Source: Panicum virgatum (Eukaryota > Streptophyta > Magnoliopsida > Poales > Poaceae). From it: a stretch of 64,000 bases of DNA. The DNA is taken from NCBI RefSeq assembly GCF_016808335.1, contig NC_053136.1:912531-976530 (forward strand). Reading direction: 5' to 3'. Positions within the stretch are counted from its first letter, which is position 1. Every line of letters starts with the position of its first letter. Positions 33,883 to 44,383 of this stretch are shown here, piece by piece. The position numbers were made by a program, and so were the translations under genes. A model generated the notes under the pieces. The model was given only the letters and a program-made list of their open reading frames with translations, had not been told where the DNA came from and ran no database searches.

Positions 33883-35421
33883 ATGCTGCCGACCTTCTCG
33901 CCGACGGCGAGCGCCTCGGCGGCGACGCCTCCGCCGCGGCCGATACCAGGCAGCTACGGGCCGCCGGTGATCGGCGCGCTCCGGGACCGCCTGGACTACT
34001 TCTGGTTCCAGAGCCAGGACGAGTTCTTTCGGCGGCGCGCCGCCGCGAACCGGAGCACCGTGTTCCGCACCAACATCCCACCCACGTTCCCCTTCTTCGT
34101 CGGCGTCGACCCGCGCGTGGTCGCCGTCGTGGACGCCGCCGCCTTCACCGCGCTCTTCGACAGCACCCTCGTCGACAAGCGCGACATCCTCATCGGACCC
34201 TACAACCCCGGCGCCGGCTTCACCGGCGGCACCCGCGTCGGCGTCTACCTCGACACGGAGGAGCCCGAGCACGGGCGCGTCAAGGAGTTCGCCATGGCCC
34301 TCCTCCACCGCGGCGCCCAGGCCTGGCCCGCCGAGCTCCGCGCCGCCGCCGACGCCATGCTCGACGCCGTGGAGGCCGACCTCCTCGCCAAGCAGCAGCA
34401 GGCCACCGGCGGCAAGGCCTCCGCCAGCTACCTCGTGCCGCTGCAGCAATGCATCTTCCGGTTCCTCTGCAAGGCGCTCGTCGGCGCCGACCCCGCCGCC
34501 GACTGGGTAGTGGACAGGTTCGGCTTCACCATCCTGGACGTGTGGCTGGCCGTGCAGCTCCTGCCCACGCAGAAGGTGGGCGTCATCCAGCCGCTGGAGG
34601 AGCTGCTCATCCACTCCTTCCCGCTGCCGTCGTTCGTGATCTGGCCGGGCTACCACCTGCTCTACCGCTTCGTGGAGAAGCACGGCGCGGAGACCGTCGA
34701 GCTCGCGGCCAGGGAGCACGGCATCGGCGAGAAGGATGCCATCAACAACCTCCTCTTCGTGCTCGGGTTCAACGCGTTCGGCGGCTTCTCGGTGTTCCTG
34801 CCGTTCCTGGTGGCCAAGATCGGCGAGGCCTCTGACCCGGCGGCGGGGCTGCGGCGGCGGCTGCGGGAGGAGGTGCGCGCCACCAATGTCGGCGGCGGCG
34901 ACGCCGTGTTCGGGTTCAAGGCCGTCCGGGGGGAGATGCCGCTGGTGCGGTCGACGGTGTACGAGATGCTCCGGATGCGGCCGCCGGTGCCGCTGCAGTT
35001 CGGGCGCGCGCGGAAGGACTTCGTGCTCCGGTCGCACGGCGGCGCCGGCTTCCAGGTGGCCAAGGGCGAGGTGCTGTGTGGGTACCAGCCGCTGGCGATG
35101 CGGGACCCGGAGGTGTTCGACCGGCCGGAGGAGTTCGTGCCGGAGCGCTTCCTCGGCGACGAGGGGCAGGCGCTGCTGCAGCACCTCTTCTGGTCCAACG
35201 GGCCGGAGAACTCGCAGCCGGCGGCCGGGAACAAGCAGTGCGCCGCAAAGGAGGTGGTGGTGGACACGGCCTGCATGCTCGTCGCCGAGCTCTTCCGGCG
35301 GTACGACGACTTCGAGGTGGAGGGCACGTCCTTCACCAAGCTCGTCAAGAGGCAGCCGGCGGCGAGCTCGAGCTCCTTGTCCCCCGCACCCGCCGCAGCG
35401 GCGGAGCCAAGTGTCAAGTGA
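33883..35421 (+). CDS. HPL: Fatty acid hydroperoxide lyase (CYP74B), intronless, 512 aa
   Basis: This is a CYP74 enzyme: an atypical P450 that needs no O2 or reductase. It cleaves 13-hydroperoxides of linolenic/linoleic acid into C6 aldehydes (green-leaf volatiles) and 12-oxo-dodecenoic acid. HPL rather than allene oxide synthase is supported by DRLDYFWFQ near residues 35-43, GVYLDTEEPEH, LLFVLGFNAFGGF (the I-helix region) and LFWSNGPEN. The ExxR motif is EMLR, the PERF region is VPERFLG, and the heme-ligand Cys is residue 453 in NKQCAAKE. I chose ATG 33883 because similarity begins with RPIPGSYGPP shortly after it. The N-terminus is Pro/Ala/Ser-rich, so a plastid-envelope location is possible but unproven. 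The Ser/Ala/Pro-rich tail after KLVKRQ looks species-specific. It resembles rice OsHPL3 and maize HPL. Confidence 0.92.
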   Translation: MLPTFSPTASASAATPPPRPIPGSYGPPVIGALRDRLDYFWFQSQDEFFRRRAAANRSTVFRTNIPPTFPFFVGVDPRVVAVVDAAAFTALFDSTLVDKRDILIGPYNPGAGFTGGTRVGVYLDTEEPEHGRVKEFAMALLHRGAQAWPAELRAAADAMLDAVEADLLAKQQQATGGKASASYLVPLQQCIFRFLCKALVGADPAADWVVDRFGFTILDVWLAVQLLPTQKVGVIQPLEELLIHSFPLPSFVIWPGYHLLYRFVEKHGAETVELAAREHGIGEKDAINNLLFVLGFNAFGGFSVFLPFLVAKIGEASDPAAGLRRRLREEVRATNVGGGDAVFGFKAVRGEMPLVRSTVYEMLRMRPPVPLQFGRARKDFVLRSHGGAGFQVAKGEVLCGYQPLAMRDPEVFDRPEEFVPERFLGDEGQALLQHLFWSNGPENSQPAAGNKQCAAKEVVVDTACMLVAELFRRYDDFEVEGTSFTKLVKRQPAASSSSLSPAPAAAAEPSVK

Positions 35422-37942
35422 GTGAGGATCCACGACACGACTAGTATGATCGATCGATGCATGTCTTTCGGCCGTTGAAAATAATTAAGCACTTGTGCCA
35501 TTGCAAAGTGTATGTATACCACAGACTGTATAGTGAATGATTAGTAGTGATGCAAACAAACAGCTATATATCTCCTCAATTTTCGCTTAAATCATTTGCT
35601 CACTACTTAGTGGGACGTGACGCGTCTATTGAAGCGATGCACCTGTGCTGACTTCGTCAACGTTTAAGATCTACTCCTACTGGCCTAGTGAGTAGTGAGT
35701 TTGTGTGAGCGTGTGCAAAGTGTACGTAACCTTATCATTTATGTTGACTAGTAGCCTAGTCTCCTTGAGATGTTCATGATGTATGCGTCTGTCTCAATGT
35801 GTGCAAAGGGCAACTTACCATGCTCCTCCTAAAAGCACTTGAATAATTTTTCTTACTTTTCATGGCTTTGTACATCTGATAAATTCGTATTACTACGAAA
35901 ATACTTTTCAGAGATGTTTGAGACTTACACTAAAAAATGAGACAAAAATTTGCCAACCGAGTTGAAAGATCCCGGATTGGCAGAGGAGAGCGGAGGCAAG
36001 GAACACGAGGCGAGAAAGAACAAAAAGGAGGAACAGTCCAGCAGCTGAATGGGCTGTGCCCGTCGCTTCCGATTGGCGATGTCAAGAGGAGAGCGACGCA
36101 TCATGCATCGACAGTGACTCCTTTGCATATCCGTCTGTAAAACAAAGTTCAAATTCATTTCTTGCAACTAGTACATTGGTTTGATGTTGGAGTGTGGACT
36201 GAGCCAGGAGCTAGCTTAGCTAACCCATCCAAATTCCAGCCTAAGCTGAGGCTCGGACAGGGCATGTGTCATGTGTGCGACAAATGCTCACTGTACTGCT
36301 GCTCCTGCCTGTTGCGAGGGGCCCATATCCATCAGAAATATCTTGGAAAAACTGTGATGGGATCAAGATGCAAGGCCCAAGATGTTCAGTCATGGGCATG
36401 TACACGTGGGACTGTTGAGTATAAAACAGTTCCCCGACATGCAAGGCCTAAGACCAGACTTCGGGCAAGGAAAATCCAGAACCACAAAGTCTCCACCCAG
36501 TTATGCAGAGAAATATCTCCCTCAACAACCCAATTCGCATCTCGCTAAAAGGAGAAAGAAATCCAATTCCTGTGAATGGAGCCATGGAGCTGGGGATGAA
36601 AACCAAGTTTCACTGCGTCGAAGGCCAACGAGCTCAGAGTCAAAAGACACCACGGTGGTGCCGTGCCAGCAAAACTGAGCTGAAAGAGTTCCAAAAAATA
36701 AAGAGCCCAAAGAATAGTGCCACTACAAGACTATACATTCTGAATGCGACAATGAAAATGACGCAGCGGGATTTTTTTTAAATAATATTTCTAAGCAAGG
36801 AAGTCAGTGTGTGGAAGGGCAAGACTTGGAATAGCAAGTTTCGCATGCAATATATGACAAGGGAAAATAGATATCAACCTCAAGCCAGGCAGGAACTGAA
36901 TCCTAAAATGGCTATCCTTGCAGCCGTTGTAACCATGCATGGTCCCCACTTGTTCACTACTCAACTCTAGGATGACAGGAAAAAGAACAGATAAAAAGCA
37001 TGGTATGCGTAATATCAACATGACCCCATCTTCAATTGAAAGAAAAGGCCATTAAAAAGAAACACGGGGCAAACCACACAGTTGGAAGTCCCCTATTTCT
37101 GTAATCATGCCTTTAGCTAAACTTGCAAACACAAGATGACAGCAATTCAACCACATATACTCAGCGGACAATTAATCATCAACAAAAAGGTAATACTAAA
37201 GGACTACAGCACGAGCTGAAATTGACCTGAGCTCAAAACTTCAAATAGCCAAAACAAAAAAAAATGAATAATGCTCCACAGGTTGCTAAATACACTCAGA
37301 GACCATGGCCCTAGCCAAGTTGCTTGGCTGCAATATAACGAGAATGGTATGATCGAAAGTGTGCAGACCAAGCTTCCTAAATGCAATCTTTACAATTCTG
37401 TACTATTAAGTCAGATACTCAGATGGCAGATCGAGAATCAAAGGTTCAAAACCAAAGTGATCAACAATTACACACCATACAATTTCATAGCTTGAAAACA
37501 AGAACTTACTAATTCGGCAACCTTGTGGGTATACAGATACACTTACTATCTTTAACTAATGGGATCAAAACTTCAACCCTCACAAGAAAGAAAGGCACAT
37601 AGCATCTCCTTTAAACTTTAAATTCATGCCAAAACTAAACTCTTAGGGACTCTTTTTTTTTGGGTAAAGCCACTAAAAATCAGTAACAAATGCTAGATTT
37701 TGCAACAAAATCCATAACAGGAGGTACATCTTTGCTATTATTGCATATGTTTCTTCTCACTAAGATGAAAAAAATCAGGGATTCTCCAAACAGAAAGTAA
37801 ATGTACCTGCTTCTTGTCTTATAGGATGAAAACACCCACTTGACAAATAGCTCAAGAAGCATCAATGAAAAGAAAGAAACCACATCTTTCTTCAAGTCAA
37901 AAAGAAAAAAAATGGATAGTTTCCACAAGAAGGCAGAATCCG
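35422..37942. other. Intergenic region, HPL to PPR gene
   Basis: 2.5 kb with no supported gene. It should contain the HPL 3' UTR (+) and the PPR 3' UTR (-). Small open frames at 36160-36780 have no recognisable domain and no coding character. Confidence 0.5.
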
Positions 37943-40189
37943 CTAAGCACCCATGGCAACCCTTTTGCCCCTCTTGGAAGTCGATGGTGCATTCTCTGTC
38001 AAGATCCTAGACAAAATATCTGCTTGCTTTGAGTACCCTTCAGATTTTAAGCTCTCCATCAAAGCATCGCAACCTTTCTGATTGACAACACCTCCTTTGT
38101 TCTTGATCTTGCAAAGCATGGAGTAGGCAGGCAATGTCTTCTCCTCAGTGTACAGGGCCTCCAGGACTCTGTCGTAGGTTGAGAAGCTAACATCAAAGTC
38201 CCTGTCCAACGCGAAATCAGCCAGCTTCTGCGCCTCCATCACTCTGTCATTCTCACAAAGGCCAACCAGTAACTTATCTAGATCAGGCATACAGCCATTT
38301 TCAACCATCAGATTGACACGACCGATCCCCTCCTCCACATGTCCCCTCATGAAGAGAGCTTCAAGTATCTTATGCGCCATGTCCATGTTCTCAGTAACCC
38401 CCTTCTCGATCATACTCTTCATGACCCTACTTGCAGTCTGAACACGTCCATCATTGAAGAGAGCCTCCATGACAGACTTGAACAGAGCTGGGCTCGGCAG
38501 GTGACCCTGTTGCATCATGCCATCCAATGCTGTCTTTGCATCTGCTGGGTCATTCTTCTTCAGGAAGCTATCAACTAGCAGCGTGTGTGATTCAGGGTCA
38601 GTTGGGACCTCACGGCGTGTCATAATGGCAAGAATCTCCTGAGCTGCCTCAGGCACACCTTCTTTTGCATGCCCACGGATAAGACTGTTGAATGCAGCCT
38701 TGTCATCCACACCTTTCTTCATCAGCTGCCTGAAGAATGTCTCGGCCTTGGTGGTGCTACCATTGTTGCACAGATACTCAATCACCGGGTTATACGCTGA
38801 TGCTTCAAGCACAGGACTCTTTGGGCTCAGCAGTGTGCCCTTCTCCATCAGCTCATCTAGCACCTCAACAGCACTATCACACTTCCCGCCTGCGCAAAGG
38901 CTTTCCATCAACACTCCATGCTGTCTCGGATCCACGAGAAGATGCTTGAACTGCCCGCTCTTCCGGTGCACCTCCAATGCCCCATCCAAATCCCCAGCTC
39001 TGCACAGCGTCGTCACCAGCCTCAGAAACACCGACTTGTCCTTAGGCGTGAGCCGCCGCTCTGCCATGTCATCCACTGCCTTCCGGGCTTCCGCCACCCT
39101 CCCCTGATCATCACAAAGGCCTGGCAGCAATGCAGCAAATGTCTTCTCGCTCAACCTCACACCCTTCTCGCCCATCTCCGTGAACAATGCCACTGCCTCC
39201 TCCACCTTTTTGGCTTCAACATACCCCTTGATCATGACATTGTATGAGACCGAGTTCCGTTCAATCCCCTCCCCAGTCATTTCATCGAACACCTTGCGTG
39301 CACTCTCCAGATCACCTGCCCGCACCCAAGCATTGAGCAGGGTGTTATAAGTGGTTGCATCAGGCGCGACCCCATGAGTCTTCATGTCCCCAAACACCCT
39401 GACGGCGGTCTCCATCTTCTTGCAGAGGCCGAACCCCCAGATCAATGTGTTGTAGGTGGACAAGTCCGGGGCGACACCCTCGGCGATCATGGCGTTGTAG
39501 ATCCGCCTGGCCATGGCCTCGCGGCCGCGGCAGAGTATGGCCTTGAGGACGGCGTTGTAGGAGAGCGCGGTGCGGGGGATGCCGAGGTCGGGCATCATCC
39601 GGAAGAGCCTGACGGCCTCCTGCGGGATGGCGGCCTTGCCGTAGGCGGCGATGAGCGAGGCGAGCGTGGCCTCGTCGGGCGCGATGGAGAAGGAGGGCAT
39701 GGTGTCGAGGACGAGGCAGCGCGCGTGGTTGAGCATGCGGCGGGAGGCGAGCGCCGGGACGAGGAGCGCGAAGGTGTCGCGGTCCGGGCGGAAGCCGGCC
39801 CGGCGGTAGGCGAAGCGGAAGAACTGGAGCGCGAGGTCGGCGCGGCCCGCGGCGGCGGCGCCGGAGATGACGCCGTGGACGAGCGGCGCGTCGAGGGTGG
39901 GCGAGAGCAGGCGGATGGAGTTCTCGAGGCGCGTGGTCCACTGGCGGCGCCGGATCATGTGCAGGACCGTCTCGTGGAGGGGCTCCTCGCGGAGGGGCGG
40001 GTTGGCGGGCGCCGCCGCCGCCGGCGAGGTGTCCGCGGCCTCCGCCGGCGCCTCGACGGCGGGGGCGGGGGCAGGGGTGTCGAGGGTGGAGGAGCTGCAT
40101 CGCGCGCGGTGGGCGAGAAGGGCTGGCGCGAGGGGCTTGCGGGAGAGGAGCGGGAGGTGGAGGGGGTAAGCGAGGTGGCGGCGCGCCAT
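37943..40189 (-). CDS. P-class pentatricopeptide repeat protein, intronless, 748 aa
   Basis: A single open frame. The first ~35 residues are rich in Arg, Leu, Pro and Ser with almost no acids, a mitochondrial-type presequence. After an Ala/Pro linker, roughly sixteen 35-residue PPR motifs run from about residue 100 to 730. Clear examples are LSYNAVLKAILCRGREAMA, STYNTLIWGFGLCKKMETA, TTYNTLLNAWVRAGDLESA and VSYNVMIKGYVEAKKVEEA. No E, DYW or SMR domain follows; the tail is basic (STSKRGKRVAMGA). Such proteins bind organellar RNA and affect its stability, splicing or translation. Overall plan and length resemble Arabidopsis At2g37230, annotated as mitochondrial. The target RNA cannot be told from sequence alone by eye. 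Confidence 0.92.
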   Translation of the reverse strand: MARRHLAYPLHLPLLSRKPLAPALLAHRARCSSSTLDTPAPAPAVEAPAEAADTSPAAAAPANPPLREEPLHETVLHMIRRRQWTTRLENSIRLLSPTLDAPLVHGVISGAAAAGRADLALQFFRFAYRRAGFRPDRDTFALLVPALASRRMLNHARCLVLDTMPSFSIAPDEATLASLIAAYGKAAIPQEAVRLFRMMPDLGIPRTALSYNAVLKAILCRGREAMARRIYNAMIAEGVAPDLSTYNTLIWGFGLCKKMETAVRVFGDMKTHGVAPDATTYNTLLNAWVRAGDLESARKVFDEMTGEGIERNSVSYNVMIKGYVEAKKVEEAVALFTEMGEKGVRLSEKTFAALLPGLCDDQGRVAEARKAVDDMAERRLTPKDKSVFLRLVTTLCRAGDLDGALEVHRKSGQFKHLLVDPRQHGVLMESLCAGGKCDSAVEVLDELMEKGTLLSPKSPVLEASAYNPVIEYLCNNGSTTKAETFFRQLMKKGVDDKAAFNSLIRGHAKEGVPEAAQEILAIMTRREVPTDPESHTLLVDSFLKKNDPADAKTALDGMMQQGHLPSPALFKSVMEALFNDGRVQTASRVMKSMIEKGVTENMDMAHKILEALFMRGHVEEGIGRVNLMVENGCMPDLDKLLVGLCENDRVMEAQKLADFALDRDFDVSFSTYDRVLEALYTEEKTLPAYSMLCKIKNKGGVVNQKGCDALMESLKSEGYSKQADILSRILTENAPSTSKRGKRVAMGA

Positions 40190-40312
40190 GGCTGCTGCTG
40201 CTGCGGACGAGACGAGGGTTTACCGTTTACGGCGGAATGGAGAGGAGCGAGTGGGCTCTGCTTTGTTTGGGCATCCGGCCCAGTAAACAACAGACGGGCC
40301 CACCATGGGATT
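40190..40312 (-). promoter_or_regulatory. PPR gene leader and proximal promoter
   Basis: GC-rich leader immediately upstream of the PPR start codon on the minus strand, bordered by the duplicated MITE block. No TATA box was identified. Confidence 0.3.
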
Positions 40313-40920
40313 CTAGCCGATACAACAAAGCCCAGTCCCCTCGAAAGAAACAAAAAAACAGTCCAGGTTTTTAATTGCAAGTCTTATACTCCCTCCATTC
40401 ACTTTTGATAGATATATTTCAAAAACTCAAATATTCAAGAATGATAGCTATATTTTTTCCACTGACATGGATTGTGGCAATAAATAGCACTAGAAAAGAG
40501 GAGTTTTCAGTTAAAACATCGGAGGACCAACAAAAAAAATCTAGTTGCATTTATTAGATTGATATAAGCACACTTGATGCTCTTGTTCATTGTGCCATAT
40601 GAAAATATATCAATCAAAACTGAATAGATGGAGTATTATAGCCGATACAACAGAGCCCAACATGAGTGCATGCTTTTGTCTTCTATATAAACGAAATTGC
40701 AAGTTTGCAACCATTAGCTATATTTCAAAAACTCAAATATTCATAAACGATAGCTATATTTGCTATTGGCATAAGCTATGGCAATAAATAGCACTAGTAA
40801 CGAGTAGTTTCTAGTTAAAATATTGGAGAACAGTAAAAAAAATATGTATTGTATTTATTATATAATAAGTAAAATTATTTTTTTAGTCATTTTGTCAAGG
40901 TGAAATATAGACAGAGGGAA
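40313..40920. repeat. Tandem duplication (about 325-bp unit) carrying a Stowaway-like MITE
   Basis: TAGCCGATACAACAAAGCCCA near 40314 recurs as TAGCCGATACAACAGAGCCCA near 40639. Each copy is followed by the same MITE body (TTTCAAAAACTCAAATATTCA; GGCAATAAATAGCACTAG). The copies have diverged, and the second has lost part of the MITE left end. Confidence 0.7.
40389..40633. mobile_element. Stowaway-like (Tc1/mariner) MITE
   Basis: It starts CTCCCTCCATTCACTTTTGAT and ends ATCAAAACTGAATAGATGGAG, an imperfect terminal inverted repeat, flanked by TA on both sides (40387-40388 and 40634-40635). It is about 245 bp, AT-rich and non-coding. CTCCCTCC termini and TA duplication are the Stowaway signature. 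A second, partial copy lies at about 40710-40915 and ends AGAGGGAATA. Confidence 0.75.
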
Positions 40921-41330
40921 TATCTGCGAACGATGAGAGAGCGCATCCTTGGGGCGAGAGTAGTATACAGTGGTGACAAGGAAAGCAGTAGTGGTGAGAA
41001 CCACGCACACTAGGAGCGTAACTATGACTGTTTTTACTGGAGACATGCCTTTTCCCTTCCTCTGAACTTCCTGGAGATATTAAGCAAACAACATTCAGTA
41101 ACCCGAATTTCACTTGAACATTCAGTCTATACAGATGGTAAGCTAGTTTCCGATTCAGTTGACACTATTGCTAGTTGCAAAAAGCTCAACATCTAGTACT
41201 AAATGAGCCGTTGCTAGCGATGTTGGAGAGGATTTGGAGGGCCTAGCCTCCCGCTGCATGCACTCCCAAGCCAGGTGCGCCATGATCTGCACACCTCCTC
41301 CGTCGGGATCGGAACTTTCAGGGAATACTT
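40905..41330 (-). pseudogene. Shuffled relics of the neighbouring NCRK-like receptor kinase
   Basis: 40905-41140 matches 43588-43785, the transmembrane exon and its flank of the gene at 41643-44383. It includes GAAGTTCAGAGGAAGGGAAA and AACCCGAATTTCACTTGAAC on the respective strands, with an extra base that shifts the frame. 41210-41330 matches 42133-42265, the kinase C-lobe exon (CCAGGTGCGCCATGATCTGC is shared), with a deletion. The order of the two pieces is reversed relative to the intact gene, so this is not a simple tandem copy. Nothing here is translatable. Confidence 0.75.
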
Positions 41331-41642
41331 GATTTTGAAACTATCAGTTGCATGTTGAAATGCAATCAAAAGAATTTGATTACTCTGTAGAGATTATCAA
41401 CTGTTTGAGCTGTTTTGCTATTAGGATTTGTCGGTACGGCTGGAATATTCATCGGGTGCCGCCCACGTCAGGTATGTTGGAGAATGGTGACCGACGCCGG
41501 TGCCGCCGGTGATGGCCGACAAGGCCGCGACCGCAAAGCGCGCGTGGAGGCGGAGCGGAGGATGCGAACGGGAGCCGAGCATGGGCGCGCTGCAGCCAGC
41601 TGGATGAGCCACGGCGGCGACGACGGCAAACGAAGTAATGAA
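41331..41642 (-). other. 3' flank of the NCRK-like gene
   Basis: 312 bp downstream of the NCRK stop, GC-rich at 41450-41640, probably 3' UTR. No separate gene is supported. Confidence 0.35.
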
Positions 41643-44383
41643 TCATCTGAACAATGCCGGCGTGAACGTCTCCAGTCGGGGCTCCGTCAGGTCCACCACC
41701 TCCTCGTCGTCGTCGCCCGGCGGCGGCCGCCAGCTGCTCCGCCCATGGGGGCTCATCATCAGTAGCATCCCATTCACTAGCTCGCCCGACACCACCGCAC
41801 CGCCGCCCGCCGCGCCCTTGTTCCTGTCGCCGGGCCAGGACGCGCGGCCCGGCGGCGGCGCGCACCGCCCTTGCTGCCACTGCGCGGACGTCGTCGAGCA
41901 CTCCTGCTGCCTCTCGATGTCGGCGGGCTCTGGATCGTATCTTCCGACATGCGGCGACGGCTGCAGAATTGACAAATTGGGATTGCAGTGTCAGGACGCC
42001 TCGGTGATTGGCAATGGCATGCTTGCTTTGTCTAGCATGATCGATGCCATGATCAGATCGAGAGAGCACTGACCGTGAGGTTGAAGGCGGCGGCGATGGG
42101 GAGGTTCCGGCGCTTTGTTCCATGGAGTGTCGGGGCGATGGTGGAGAGGATTTGGACGACCTCGGTCATGGTGGGCCTGGCCTCCGGGTCCCACTGCAGG
42201 CACTCCCGCGCCAGGTGCGCCATGATCTGCATCTCCTCCGCCGGGAACTTGCCCTGCAGCGTCGGGTCCGGCAGCTCCGTCACCACCAGCCTGCTGTCTC
42301 GCAGCCGCGACGTTGCCTGCGCACCATTCCCATCTCCATCAGTTCACTTTCATCCATGTAATAATTTTGGCAGGCTTCTGCTGCTTCCTTTGAACGGACA
42401 GCAAGTCACGTACCCAGATGACGAGGCTCTCGTCAGTCCTGGTGGACGACGACTTGAGGATGGGCGGCCGGCCGGTGATGAGCTCCAGGATCACGACGCC
42501 GAAGCTGAACACGTCCGACTTGAGTGACGCCTTGCCCACGATGGCGTACTCCGGCGCGAAGTACCCGAACGTGCCCAACATCCGCGCCGGGGAGCTCGAG
42601 CAGCTCGTCACGCCGTCGTTCATCAAGCACTTGGCCATGCCAAGGTCAGTGATCTGCACTCACACACGCAGCCAAAAAAAATCAGCATGAGTTGCAGCAT
42701 TCAGTGACAAGCATTTCAGGTCGCTGACTGAATCACCAACCTTGGCTCTGAACTTGTCATCCAGGAGGATGTTGGTGGACTTGATATCGCGGTGGAGGAT
42801 CCGTGGCGCTGCCGCCTCGTGCAGGTACTCCACCCCCCTGGCGGCGCCAAGCACGATGCTCACCCGGGTCTGCCAGTCCATGGGCTTCCTACCTTGTTTC
42901 AGGTCCAGACAGTCCCTGAGGTTGCCGTTGGACATGCACTCAAACACCAGCAGTCTCTCCAGCTGCCGGCTCTGGATCTCCGAACAGTACCCCAGCAGTG
43001 GCACCACGTGGCAGTGGTTCAGCCTCGACAGCAGCTCGATCTATTCATCACACATGAGAAGTGAGTGAGGAAATTGCAATGGTATATGCAAAGATTGCAG
43101 CTTTTGGTGTCTACAGTATCACATACCTCAGACAGGAACTCGAAGTCTTCGTCGGCACCTCCCAGGGGCCTAAGCTTTTTCACGGCAACAACTTTGCCAT
43201 CGCTAAGCTGGCCTCGGTATACCTTGCTTGATCCACCAACTCCAATAAGATGCTCATCTGAGAATTTCCCAGTTGCTTCATCCAACTCTGAGTACGAAAA
43301 CCTGATGACAACACCTGGGAATGTGCCACTTTCACTCCCACAAATGATAGGGCAGCTACATAGAAACTCTGCAGGCATAAGAAGAAAATAAAAACAGGGT
43401 ATCAATTTTCAGGCAATCAATCAAGTAGAACACCCAAATTGCAGGCAGAGAAAATAAATAGGTAAGCATGCCTTTGAGAACTCTGAGCCTTGGTTTCGGT
43501 TTCAGTTGGGGGAGAGGAGATGATCGATGGCTGACAAGGTTTGATCTGCTGCTCCAGCTAGTGTATTTATCAAAGGAGTATATCTGAGAACGAGGAGAGA
43601 GCGCATCCTTGCGGCGAATGTAGTATACAGTGGTGACAAGAAAAGCAGTAGTGGTGAGAACCACGCACACTAGGAGCGTAATTATGACTGTTTTACTGGA
43701 GACATGTCTTTTCCCTTCCTCTGAACTTCCTGGAGATATTAAGCAGACCACATTCAGTAACCCGAATTTCACTTGAACATTCAGTCTCTATGTGGTCCGT
43801 ATATCTGAAATTCTGAATCGTTGAGCAAGAACATTTTGCATACCGGATGTACAGTTACAGGAAGTGAAGCAACTCCTATCGTGTAGCATAGCATGTTCTT
43901 CTTTCTGACGGGTCTTGTCAGAGGCACATGTGCAGTTCCATGACCCCGTGCCACCATTCTCATCTGCCAGAATCCCCAATTCAGGTACCATATTGGTAAT
44001 AATGATATGTTGAAATTCTGAGAGATATTAATTTACTGCCCTTACCTTGCTGGCAACGACAGGACGAAGAGCAATTGGACAACAAGCTGCTGTTAGAGTT
44101 AGATTCACCTAGCGGATGAGCTGCGCATACACATGTCCAATTTGTCATTTCAGTTTCCCCCGTGGTTCCATCTGAATAACAGCATCATGTGTATCAGATA
44201 TTGTCTCCTTTCATCAGCCATTGAATTTTATTTTAATTTTGCAAGCATTTGCCACAAGACTACAACAGCTACAGAAATAGAAGTACAGTATATTCATGAC
44301 ATGTAGAACTTACCACATGATGCTGCCTGCATCAGAAGAACACAGCTGAGGGAGACAAGGAGAAGTTTCATGTGGAGATCCAT
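41643..44383 (-). CDS. NCRK: NCRK-like receptor serine/threonine kinase (9 exons, about 638 aa)
   Basis: Minus-strand exons: 44383-44314, 44171-44046, 43963-43844, 43729-43472, 43368-43127, 43040-42741, 42653-42414, 42316-42074, 41960-41643. All phases agree. Exon 1 is a signal peptide ([19 protein letters not shown]). Exons 2-3 are a Cys-rich ectodomain (WTCVCA, SCRCQ, WNCTCA, SCNCTS). Exon 4 has the membrane span ([21 protein letters not shown]) and a basic juxtamembrane part. The kinase has glycine loop [12 protein letters not shown] (233-244), Lys255 in [14 protein letters not shown] (Asp357), DLG in place of DFG (Asp375) and FAPEY. The C-terminal exon is low-complexity with a [13 protein letters not shown] stretch. 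Family knowledge: Arabidopsis NCRK is a plasma-membrane/endosomal kinase that interacts with ROP GTPases. The fourth intron uses a GC donor. Ligand and exact role are unknown. Confidence 0.85.

Noticed and set aside
33415..35421. Allene oxide synthase (CYP74A) as the identity
   Set aside because: Considered first because of the shared CYP74 fold, but YFWFQ, GVYLDTEEP, LGFNAFGGF and NKQCAAKE agree with the hydroperoxide lyase subfamily.
33847..35433. A 528-codon open frame opposite the hydroperoxide lyase gene
   Set aside because: An antisense shadow of a very GC-rich coding sequence; its translation is low-complexity and the plus-strand protein is a clear CYP74.
36160..36780. Small gene between HPL and PPR
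   Set aside because: Three overlapping open frames of about 90-130 codons without coding bias, domain or splice support.
39374..40408. A 344-codon open frame opposite the PPR gene
   Set aside because: An antisense shadow of the GC-rich 5' part of the PPR gene, with Gly/Arg/Glu-rich composition and no domain.
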